21,986 nt of DNA, taken from the NCBI GenBank assembly GCA_039105265.1, contig JAPFFF010000475.1:1-21986 (forward strand), read 5' to 3'. The notes under the pieces are model-generated. The model was not told the origin of the DNA. It saw only the letters and a program-made list of their open reading frames with translations, and made no database searches. This DNA is from Tritrichomonas musculus. Lineage: Eukaryota > Parabasalia > Tritrichomonadida > Tritrichomonadidae. Positions 15,155-21,986 of this stretch are shown here, one piece after another; the first letter of the stretch is position 1, and every line of letters starts with the position of its first letter. The translations under genes were made by a program, and so were the position numbers.

Positions 15155-16732
15155 ATGACAAGTGATGTAGGTACACAAACTAAACCTAACAATAAAATAC
15201 AACTACTACAAGGTACTATTAAATTTCGACCTAAACTAGTTGATAGAGATGTTGCAAGATTAACAAGAGGTTTGGGTCAAACTATATGGAAGTTCTCTAA
15301 TAATCAAATAAATCTACAAAAATTATATGAGACATATTTAAATACTAGTATAGCTTTTAAAGACGTACTTGAATTTGCTAATAGACTCAAGAGAGAGAAA
15401 CCAAGAGCAAAATTTACAGGTTGCGTGTTTGCGATTAAGAAAAATCAAGATGATAAAGATGAACATGGGCATTACATAACAGTATTAAAGCCATATCAAT
15501 ATTCTCTCCAAGAATCAGATCAAGGTATATTAACAGAGATAAAATTACATTATGATATTATCAACATAAGGATATCTCGAATGAAGACTGAGGAGGAAAA
15601 ACAAGCAGCTAGAGAACTGAGAGAGCAGATGAAAGAAAGAACATTGAAAAGTGATAAGAAAGAATATAAAACTAGAGGTATTCAAACAGATGATATACCA
15701 GAATTGGCTCCATTACCCAGACCTCCAACTTTAAATCGAAATGATTATCATCTTAACCTTAGGAAAATCGGTAGGAACCGACCCACAAATGTTGAGCCAC
15801 CAACAAGGGATCAAAATCAAAACAGAATTCAACTTTTACTTCAAAGTAGTACAAATTTAGACGAGGATGATAGACCTAAGAAAAAATCAAAACAACATAA
15901 GAAAAAATCAAAACGACCTCGTTCACCTTCACCTCCACCTCCTCCTCCTTCTCGTTCACCTTCACCTCCACCACCTCCACCACCTCCTCCTTCATCACCA
16001 CCTCCACAGTTTCCATCATCACATACCTCTCGAGGTACTAGTCCTCCTCCAAGAGAACCCCGTATGACACCACAGAAGACAGGAGAGTTTACAGTAGACC
16101 AAAGACGTCATAAAATTCATGATTGGAGGAGTTTAGTCAATGATGAAAATATAGAAGAAGATGTTATTGATGACTACTTGAAACTTCTATATAACAAAGG
16201 AAAGAGATTGAATAAACAACCTGGTCAAAATGAAGCAGAGTTTGATAAAAAGAAAATATTGGTTGTACCTACTGCATTTTATACCCTCCTTTCTATGGCA
16301 TATGAGACTAATGATATGGAAAAAATACATGAACTGATGAAAAGTCCTATCTCAGGTAAACAGTCATTTACACATTTCGATAAAGTATTTGTCCCCATTT
16401 GCTCAGATGGAGAACATTGGGTTTTATGTATTGTTCGATATCCAAAGAAAATAATCGAATGCTATGACTCTGAGAATAAGTCAATGGCACCAGAGGTAAA
16501 GACACTTAATAAGTGGATCAATATTTCAGGAACAGGTAAGTTAAAAGCAAAATATTATGATGTACCTAGTCAAAGGAATAACAAGGATTGTGGAGTGTTT
16601 CTAATGGAATCTTGTCGTACCTTTTTGCATGAAGGAAATGGTAAGTTTAAACAACGCAATATACCAGATATTAGAAAGAGAATACTTCGAGAACTTCAAA
16701 ACAATGAATTAGAAACAGGTGTTGTATATTAA
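15155..16732 (+). CDS. Polinton cysteine protease (adenain/Ulp1-like) with proline-rich N-terminal extension
   Basis: The C-terminal part (about residues 310-525) is a C48/adenain-type cysteine protease, the Polinton maturation protease. The catalytic residues are visible in order: His in GEHWVLCIV (H421), Asp in ECYDSENKS (D438), and Cys in NNKDCGVFLMES (C479). The first 310 residues are unusual: a region with ARLTRGLGQTIWKFSNNQIN and GHYITVLKPY, a charged helix, and a Ser/Arg/Pro-rich linker with long polyproline runs (about 255-310). Two xQT motifs, DVGTQTK at the N terminus and RGIQTDD near 175-179, resemble those in the 14168-14527 protein. Typical Polinton proteases are near 200 residues, so this one appears fused to an extra domain. 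Plus-strand frames over the polyproline DNA are shadows. Confidence 0.82.
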   Translation: MTSDVGTQTKPNNKIQLLQGTIKFRPKLVDRDVARLTRGLGQTIWKFSNNQINLQKLYETYLNTSIAFKDVLEFANRLKREKPRAKFTGCVFAIKKNQDDKDEHGHYITVLKPYQYSLQESDQGILTEIKLHYDIINIRISRMKTEEEKQAARELREQMKERTLKSDKKEYKTRGIQTDDIPELAPLPRPPTLNRNDYHLNLRKIGRNRPTNVEPPTRDQNQNRIQLLLQSSTNLDEDDRPKKKSKQHKKKSKRPRSPSPPPPPPSRSPSPPPPPPPPPSSPPPQFPSSHTSRGTSPPPREPRMTPQKTGEFTVDQRRHKIHDWRSLVNDENIEEDVIDDYLKLLYNKGKRLNKQPGQNEAEFDKKKILVVPTAFYTLLSMAYETNDMEKIHELMKSPISGKQSFTHFDKVFVPICSDGEHWVLCIVRYPKKIIECYDSENKSMAPEVKTLNKWINISGTGKLKAKYYDVPSQRNNKDCGVFLMESCRTFLHEGNGKFKQRNIPDIRKRILRELQNNELETGVVY

Positions 16733-16756
16733 TAAAGACTTTTTATTCAACTCGAA

Positions 16757-17761
16757 ATGGAATTACCACCAAGTGTTAACACTTTATATCCTAATCGAGA
16801 TAATATAGTTAATGATGGTAATACACCTCTTCCAATCGAAACAGCCTACTTCCTTGAGGATGCTCAACATGATAAAGCTAAGTTTAATAGGTATTGGTTT
16901 AATTTCCCACCAGAATGGTCAACTGCAAACAAAGGGGAATCTATTGTTGGTGTTCGTTCAGCGCATATCATTAAGAGAAGACGCAAATTAGAATTTAATG
17001 TGACTATATTTAAAGTACAAAAATCCTACTTTGTTTTACATGGAGGAAATATAAACGACCCTATTTTAACTCAAGAACTAGTTGATAAATTCTACCAGGA
17101 CGAGCTCAAAGTAGAATATGAAAAAGAGCCTACTTGGAAATGGATAGCAAATTTTGATGTTATTGATTGGGTGTCAGAGGAAGGGGACTTAAGAGGGTTC
17201 TTTGATGCTGTCAACACCGCGATGAAATCTTGGATAGCTATGCATGGACAATATGGAAATGCATTTTCCCAAAATGATTCATTAATTGCATATCGAGATA
17301 TACAAACAGATGGATATTATGATAAAGATGGTTTTCATGAAATTATATATACCAAAAATAATGATAATATAGAGGAAGATTCAAGCCAATTTATCAATTT
17401 TTTCCAAATTGGTGATTGGAATGAGGACTTTGCAGATGTGTTTAATATAGGCACAGGAGCTTATCAAAATAACCCTAAGAAGTATTCAACTTTAAGTAAG
17501 AGGTTGGTATTTGATAATGTATGGGACAGACATCCATGTAAAATATATTCATCTATTGGTGAACAAGCATTGCATAACTATATTGGAGATAGTGATGTTG
17601 AATATAGTCCTATTAAGTACTTCAAGTTAAACTCAATGGACCAAAGGTTTTGGATAGACTTCTATAGTGATGCACATTATAATTGTCCAACCAAACTACC
17701 TCCTAAAGATTCATTTGTTATCGAAATGCAATTCCTTCAATACGATAAGATGTTTATTTAA
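16757..17761 (+). CDS. Probable Polinton minor capsid (penton-like) protein
   Basis: A 334-residue protein placed between protease and integrase. The first part has alternating hydrophobic strands (VGVRSAHIIKRRRKLEFNVT IFKV), and the end is beta-rich (YFKLNSMDQRFWIDFYSDAH, then FVIEMQFLQYDKMF), as expected for a jelly-roll protein. Polintons usually encode a single-jelly-roll minor capsid protein of about this size near these genes; the call rests on that setting and on the strand-rich pattern, not on a firm motif. It contains another xIQTD motif (YRDIQTDGY, about 180-188). It starts 24 bases after the protease stop and ends six bases before the integrase ATG. Confidence 0.5.
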   Translation: MELPPSVNTLYPNRDNIVNDGNTPLPIETAYFLEDAQHDKAKFNRYWFNFPPEWSTANKGESIVGVRSAHIIKRRRKLEFNVTIFKVQKSYFVLHGGNINDPILTQELVDKFYQDELKVEYEKEPTWKWIANFDVIDWVSEEGDLRGFFDAVNTAMKSWIAMHGQYGNAFSQNDSLIAYRDIQTDGYYDKDGFHEIIYTKNNDNIEEDSSQFINFFQIGDWNEDFADVFNIGTGAYQNNPKKYSTLSKRLVFDNVWDRHPCKIYSSIGEQALHNYIGDSDVEYSPIKYFKLNSMDQRFWIDFYSDAHYNCPTKLPPKDSFVIEMQFLQYDKMFI

Positions 17762-17767
17762 AAATAA

Positions 17768-18922
17768 ATGAGTAAAGAAGAACCAAGCCCATATGAAAAA
17801 TTATACAACAAAGCTAAATGGAAGACCTTGGACAAATACCTTAGCATGGCAAAACAAGAGAATCTAAATGAAGAAGAAGCAAAGAAATACTTTGATGAAA
17901 GAGTAGTACATGATAAGAGAGTACCTAAAGCACAATTTATACCTATTGTATCCAAACATCCTCATGGTTATCAAATGGATACCTTCATTAATAATAAAGA
18001 GGCAGGTGGGTTGAATTATCTAATGTTCATCAATATCAACACCAGAAAAGCATATGCATATCCTATGAATGGTAAAGGAGCAAGAGAAGTATTAACAGCA
18101 CTTCATAAATTTGTTAATGATGTACCTCATGTATATTCGATAACAAGTGATGAGGATGCAGCATATTTATCATCAACAGTCTTAGACTTCATGAGAGAGA
18201 AGAACATAAAATACCGAACAACAACTGAGAATAACCATAATGTACTTGGCATTATTAATAGGTTTATGAGAACTATAAGAGATGCTATTGGTGAAAATAG
18301 GTTTATTCAACCAAAGGAGATGCATGATTTGGTCAACATATATAACAACTCTCCTCATAGGTCTTTAGATAATAAAGCACCTAATGATATTACTCGAGAG
18401 GATGAAATAAAGTACATACAAAAGAATGCACGCATTAATCCATACCATTTTAATCCAGGTGAGAAGGTCAGGTTAGTACTCGAAAAAGAACCATTTGGTA
18501 AAAGAAGAAGTAATTTGTCCAATGAGTCTTATATAGTTGACTCACAAAAAGGTAACCAGTTTGTGGTCAAGTCCAAAGATGGTTCAACTAGTTCATTCCC
18601 TGGATATAGGTTGTTAAGGACAAGAGACAAAAGGATTAAAGTAGCTGAAAGACTAAATGAAGGTAAAGAAGGTATTATTGAAAAAATATATAACTTTGAT
18701 GAAGATACTGGTAAGTATGATTTAAAATGGGAAGGAGTCGAAGGTGATGATGCCTTTGCTAGACAAACTATTAGAGATGTAAGGAGAGGTAATCCATTAG
18801 TACTTGGTACAGCAGAAAGACAATATTGGTTGGAACAAAAGAAAAATTATGAACGACAAATTAAAGCAGGTCAAAAGGTTGAGGGCAAACCAATACCAGA
18901 TAAAATTATGAAATACATTTAA
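17768..18922 (+). CDS. Polinton integrase (rve fold) with C-terminal chromodomain
   Basis: The 384-residue protein carries a retroviral-type integrase core at about residues 60-210, with KHPHGYQMDTFINNKEAGGL, a strand-rich block ending YAYPM, then VYSITSDEDAAYLSSTVLDF, and NRFMRTIRD followed by YNNSPHRSLDNKAPNDI, the usual end of the core in Polinton integrases. A middle SH3-like region (FNPGEKVRLVLEKEPF and YRLLRTRDKR) is followed by a chromodomain-like segment EGIIEKIYNFDEDTGKYDLKW EGV. Polinton integrases insert the element DNA with short target duplications, and the chromodomain probably guides targeting to modified histones. The gene begins six bases after the preceding stop and is followed after ten bases by the ATPase gene. 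Confidence 0.85.
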   Translation: MSKEEPSPYEKLYNKAKWKTLDKYLSMAKQENLNEEEAKKYFDERVVHDKRVPKAQFIPIVSKHPHGYQMDTFINNKEAGGLNYLMFININTRKAYAYPMNGKGAREVLTALHKFVNDVPHVYSITSDEDAAYLSSTVLDFMREKNIKYRTTTENNHNVLGIINRFMRTIRDAIGENRFIQPKEMHDLVNIYNNSPHRSLDNKAPNDITREDEIKYIQKNARINPYHFNPGEKVRLVLEKEPFGKRRSNLSNESYIVDSQKGNQFVVKSKDGSTSSFPGYRLLRTRDKRIKVAERLNEGKEGIIEKIYNFDEDTGKYDLKWEGVEGDDAFARQTIRDVRRGNPLVLGTAERQYWLEQKKNYERQIKAGQKVEGKPIPDKIMKYI

Positions 18923-18932
18923 AAATTTGTAA

Positions 18933-19799
18933 ATGGATGAACCCCCAAGTGCAGAACTCATAAATAAAGTAGAAACATTGATTAAAGAGACCTTACAGAA
19001 GAACATGAAAGAGATAGATGGTGCTTTGATTAAACCATTATCACCTGATTATCCTTTTAGCACAAATGGTATATACTTTTTAATTGGTAAACCAGGTGCT
19101 GGGAAAAGTTTTTGGATATGGAGACATATTATGATAACAGAGAGGTTGTTTAAACATCCATACTACCAAAAGATAATATTTTGCTCAAGCTCTGGTAAAA
19201 TGGATAAAACAGCTGAAACACTTAATAAACAGATACGATCAAGAATCGATTATGTAAAGGAAAGAGAATTAATGAGTTATCTTAAAAGACATCTTCGAAG
19301 AAAGATAAAGTATTATGCTATTGTCAAATATGTATTATCTCGAATGAAAGAGACCAATGACGAAATGAGGAGGCTCATTGAGAAGCATCATTTAAATGAG
19401 CTCAATGATAAAATAATATATATAGCCAATAAGTTAGTCAAGTATGAAACATCATCATATCCATATAACACATTATTGATACTAGATGATTGTGCAGGTA
19501 GTGATTTATTAAAGAATGGTAATAGTGAATTTATCAAGTTGTTAACCAAGACAAGACACTATAATTTAACATGTATCATGGCTATCCAAACTATTCGATT
19601 TGTTCATATGAATGCGAAAAGGTTAGCAACAGATATCATATGTTATACAGGATATAGTGAGGAAGATTTTACTAGCTTGTTGCAACAAACTAATAACTCA
19701 TTAAATACTAAGCAGACAGTAGCTGAATACTTACAACATAAAGAACCACATGAGAAGTTCGTAATGAACATTACGGCATCTAAGTACTATTTCGAATAA
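18933..19799 (+). CDS. Polinton packaging ATPase (FtsK/HerA type)
   Basis: A 288-residue P-loop ATPase. Walker A is GKPGAGKS (about 52-59) after the strand IYFLI, and Walker B is NTLLILDDCAG (about 179-189). Downstream, KLLTKTRHYNLTCIMAIQTI resembles the sensor and arginine-finger region of the A32-like packaging ATPases of poxviruses, NCLDVs and Polintons, which pump DNA into capsids. Between the Walker motifs is a long helical insert with many basic residues (RHLRRKIKYY). Length is within the usual range of these enzymes (about 250-300). It sits directly after the integrase and before small virion-type genes. Confidence 0.85.
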   Translation: MDEPPSAELINKVETLIKETLQKNMKEIDGALIKPLSPDYPFSTNGIYFLIGKPGAGKSFWIWRHIMITERLFKHPYYQKIIFCSSSGKMDKTAETLNKQIRSRIDYVKERELMSYLKRHLRRKIKYYAIVKYVLSRMKETNDEMRRLIEKHHLNELNDKIIYIANKLVKYETSSYPYNTLLILDDCAGSDLLKNGNSEFIKLLTKTRHYNLTCIMAIQTIRFVHMNAKRLATDIICYTGYSEEDFTSLLQQTNNSLNTKQTVAEYLQHKEPHEKFVMNITASKYYFE

Positions 19800-19816
19800 T
19801 TTTTTATTTTTTAAAA

Positions 19817-20272
19817 ATGGGAATTGAACGTCATTCAGTAGAAGATTATTGGAAGCCAAATTATTCCAAAAAGCAACAATTTTCTCCATGGCAAGAGATA
19901 ATAAAAGGAGGAGTAGGACTAGGCGGTAAGTTATTAATGGGAGCAGCAGATAGTTTTTCGGGAGGTCTTGCAAGTAAACTATTAGATGCTTCAGCAGGTG
20001 GATTAACCAAGCATGCTGGTGTTATTGGTTCAGTTGCGAGAGGTCTTGGTGAAAGCTTCTTGAGCGATAGTACAAGAAATAAAATAGCAAATATAGCTGA
20101 CACAGCATTAAAATATGTCCCAGAAGGAAAAGTGAAAACTGCCTTATCATCAATTAATAAATCTGCAAAAGGTGATTCAGTTGGAGCACCTCTTGAAAAG
20201 CCAGCATTTTCGTCTAGATCATTACAAGAGAGTGAATTTACTACCAACAATCGGGCGAGAACCTACATCTAA
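19817..20272 (+). CDS. Small Gly/Ala-rich Polinton protein, possible minor virion protein
   Basis: The 151-residue protein contains a Gly/Ala/Leu-rich amphipathic middle (IIKGGVGLGGKLLMGAADSF, then GGLASKLLDASAGGLTKH and GVIGSVARGLGESF) and a polar tail. No family motif is recognised. Its composition and place beside the ATPase and capsid genes recall small amphipathic internal virion proteins such as adenovirus pVI, but this analogy is unproven. The start follows a T-rich stretch. Confidence 0.5.
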   Translation: MGIERHSVEDYWKPNYSKKQQFSPWQEIIKGGVGLGGKLLMGAADSFSGGLASKLLDASAGGLTKHAGVIGSVARGLGESFLSDSTRNKIANIADTALKYVPEGKVKTALSSINKSAKGDSVGAPLEKPAFSSRSLQESEFTTNNRARTYI

Positions 20273-20319
20273 TGAAAACTCAAAAAAACTAAATTTTTGG
20301 ACTTTTTTGTTTATTTTAA

Positions 20320-20871
20320 ATGTCAAAACATCTAACAGGTTCTAAGAGACTTGCAGTTATTCATAAATGGTTGAATGGAAGGGATGACCCAGATTGGGAA
20401 GTTTTACCTACAAAAACCAAAGACAAGTATATTGTAAAACAGCGAAAAACTCCAATAACTCGAGAATATCAAGAAAACTCAGAAAGTGAAAATAACGAAG
20501 AAACTCAAGAAAACTCAGACAGTGAAGAACATGAGGAACTTGAAGAAAAGCCAAGAAAGCCAATAAGTTCGAAAGCTGCACGAAAACCTACAAAACCTCG
20601 AAAAACTCAACAAAGCCAAGTTTATGACCCTACTGTGAATGAGGAAATACTAAAACAGCTAAAATCACTAGGTGAAGAAATGAAGATAAGTCGAGAGAAG
20701 AAAGAACAGAGACGTATGATAAAGGAGGTTGTTGATAAAAGGATGAGTAAACCAAGACAACAGTATGTTCCTGAAGAACCGCCACAACAATATGAAGAAG
20801 AACAACAACCTCAATATATACCTATGAGACCTATTGGTAGGAGAAATCGCATCTTTGAAGATATGATGTAA
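20320..20871 (+). CDS. Charged Polinton protein (183 aa), unknown
   Basis: It begins MSKHLTGSKRLAVIHKWLNG, then shows an acidic stretch (SESENNEETQENSDSEEHEE), a basic Lys/Pro segment (RKPISSKAARKPTKPRK), a helical probable coiled coil (NEEILKQLKSLGEEMK...), and a Gln/Pro/Glu-rich tail ending in RPIGRRNRIFEDMM. No family is recognised. It lies 17 bases before the major capsid gene and could be a scaffolding or accessory virion protein. Confidence 0.5.
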   Translation: MSKHLTGSKRLAVIHKWLNGRDDPDWEVLPTKTKDKYIVKQRKTPITREYQENSESENNEETQENSDSEEHEELEEKPRKPISSKAARKPTKPRKTQQSQVYDPTVNEEILKQLKSLGEEMKISREKKEQRRMIKEVVDKRMSKPRQQYVPEEPPQQYEEEQQPQYIPMRPIGRRNRIFEDMM

Positions 20872-20888
20872 ATTTTTTTCTATCTAAA

Positions 20889-21986
20889 ATGCTTAACAAG
20901 GAATCCTATATGAAAACCTCAGCAGAGGTTTGTACCCAGATTGCATCTTACTTTGATGTTGTCGATAATTGCATAGCACTTAGTGATACTAATAAGGCAT
21001 ACTCATTAAATCCACAAACTTCATATTCACCATCACCACCAATTAAGAGTGGTTCATATACAACATGTATTATATCTCCTAATACTCATAATACTGCTGA
21101 TATATATAATGGATTTATTCGAGCAGATATGAAAGTGATGATAAAAATAGACAAGCCAATTCTAAGTGATTTAGAAAATGTCAGTGGTTATAATTTTGGT
21201 AAGGTATGGTTTGGTTTTAAGGATGCTCGAGATGCTGTTGAGAAGTATGAAATTGTAGCTAATGGTATGACGCTTTATACCCAGAACTTTGGATGTGAAG
21301 AATCCTTTTTAACTGCATGTTGTGCAAATGAAGTTACTAAAAGAGCTGATATATATAGTAAAGCAAGACATAAGGATATTTGGAATGATACTCATGGAAG
21401 GAGATGTGGTTTTGTTGCAAATCTTAACAAAGATGTGACTTCTGTCACTGAAACAATTAGATTAAAGATTGATTTGCGACGATTCCTACCTTTATCTAAT
21501 ATCAAGTACTTGCCAGCATTTGCAGGTAAAATCGAATTACGTCTATACTTTTCAACAGCTGGTATGGTATATTGTCCAGTTGGTTTTGAAAAGAGCTTGG
21601 TTGCTAATCCACACATAATGAAAGACTTCAATGTTGATGAAATTACCAATGAATTTCGACCTATTGGAGAACCAATATGGATGTGGACAAGTACCGAAAA
21701 AATAGCAATGGATAAGATTAATGACCCTAAGAATCTTCCACCTGTTGGTGAAAATCATGGAGGAGCATATGAAGTCGCAGGAGCTAACAATACTAAGGCA
21801 AGAGTTGACCGAACTATTTACAGTGATTGGAGAACTTGGAGTGTTGTTGATTATTCCATTGAAGAATGTGCGAGTATTATACCTTGTTTTGGTATTCATG
21901 AATCTGTATATACAGCACTTGTTCAAAGATATGCTAACCCACAACATCCACTTACATTCCCAACACAGATAATGTCATTTTACACT
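20889..21986 (+). CDS. Polinton major capsid protein, N-terminal 366 residues (runs off window)
   Basis: An open frame starts at 20889 (MLNKESYMKTSAEVCTQIAS) and remains open to the last base, so the gene is cut by the window edge. The sequence is strand-rich with motifs such as FIRADMKVMIKIDKP, YNFGKVWFGFKD, KYEIVANGMTLYTQN, GKIELRLYFSTAGMVY and EFRPIGEPIWMWTS, as expected for the double-jelly-roll major capsid protein. Polinton capsid proteins are about 500-650 residues, so a third or more lies outside. A partial related copy is present in reverse orientation at 12360-12935 and shares long identical blocks. The position after integrase, ATPase and small virion genes fits a Polinton. Confidence 0.8.
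   Translation, partial: MLNKESYMKTSAEVCTQIASYFDVVDNCIALSDTNKAYSLNPQTSYSPSPPIKSGSYTTCIISPNTHNTADIYNGFIRADMKVMIKIDKPILSDLENVSGYNFGKVWFGFKDARDAVEKYEIVANGMTLYTQNFGCEESFLTACCANEVTKRADIYSKARHKDIWNDTHGRRCGFVANLNKDVTSVTETIRLKIDLRRFLPLSNIKYLPAFAGKIELRLYFSTAGMVYCPVGFEKSLVANPHIMKDFNVDEITNEFRPIGEPIWMWTSTEKIAMDKINDPKNLPPVGENHGGAYEVAGANNTKARVDRTIYSDWRTWSVVDYSIEECASIIPCFGIHESVYTALVQRYANPQHPLTFPTQIMSFYT

Larger units (their letters stand above)
13905..21986 (+). mobile_element. Polinton/Maverick element, left part; continues beyond window
   Basis: A contiguous, compact gene set typical of Polintons: cysteine protease, probable minor capsid protein, rve integrase with chromodomain, packaging ATPase, small virion-type proteins and major capsid protein, plus an HNH endonuclease. 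The left end is placed at about 13905 because a sharply GC-rich, AG-starting, hairpin-forming sequence begins there; the other end and any protein-primed DNA polymerase lie outside. In the visible 8 kb the genes look whole, with no obvious break, and spacing is tight, so the copy appears young. It abuts an older broken Polinton. Confidence 0.85.

Noticed and set aside
15867-16067. 66-aa His/Leu-rich ORF in the protease gene
   Set aside because: It is an out-of-frame reading of the polyproline-coding repeat.
19861-20250. 129-aa minus-strand ORF opposite the Gly/Ala-rich protein
   Set aside because: Its codon pattern and composition are those of an antisense shadow; the plus-strand gene fits the operon-like order.
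21552-21947. Minus-strand 131-aa ORF in the right capsid gene, and its counterpart at 12579-12887 on the plus strand
   Set aside because: Both are antisense readings of the capsid sequence; they resemble each other only because the capsid copies do.

Overview
The window looks like genomic DNA of a parabasalid protist (a trichomonad such as Trichomonas or Tritrichomonas). It is very AT-rich, its host genes are compact with no visible introns, intergenic spaces are short to moderate, core-promoter elements resemble those known from Trichomonas (a CCTTT-type M5 element before MED10 and a TCATT initiator before the CFAP410-like gene), and Polinton/Maverick elements, which are exceptionally abundant in trichomonads, are present. 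The species assignment is inference; no rRNA or tRNA gene was seen.

The left part (1 to about 8.6 kb) is host sequence with six genes, all on the plus strand. They encode Mediator subunit 10; a small acidic/basic disordered protein whose extreme C terminus resembles the RAD51-binding motif of RAD51AP1 and which has an E2F-like site in front of it; a TEX261/SVP26-family secretory-pathway membrane protein; a CMGC protein kinase of the MOK/RCK type with a TEY activation loop; V-ATPase subunit G; and a CFAP410 (C21orf2) leucine-rich-repeat protein. Between the last two lies a 1.12 kb non-autonomous DNA transposon with perfect 48-bp terminal inverted repeats.

From about 9.0 to 11.3 kb there are DNA transposons: a 457-bp, internally palindromic MITE flanked by a short direct repeat, and a 1,723-bp pogo/Tigger-like element whose transposase is split between two frames. 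From about 11.3 to 13.9 kb lies a broken Polinton remnant with capsid-related and other gene pieces on both strands.

From about 13.9 kb to the right edge a second, better preserved Polinton begins with a GC-rich, hairpin-forming putative terminus and continues beyond the window. Visible parts in order are: an acidic protein with tandem xGVQT motifs, an HNH endonuclease, a small unknown, an adenain/Ulp1-type cysteine protease with a long proline-rich N-terminal region, a probable minor capsid protein, a chromodomain integrase, a packaging ATPase, two small putative virion or accessory proteins, and the major capsid protein, which is cut by the window edge. No DNA polymerase B is seen; if present it would lie beyond the right edge. 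The most distinctive observations are the candidate RAD51AP1-like gene, dynein-light-chain (LC8)-type motifs recurring in three Polinton proteins, the nested insertion of several element types, and a perfect 22-bp palindrome just upstream of the V-ATPase G gene.
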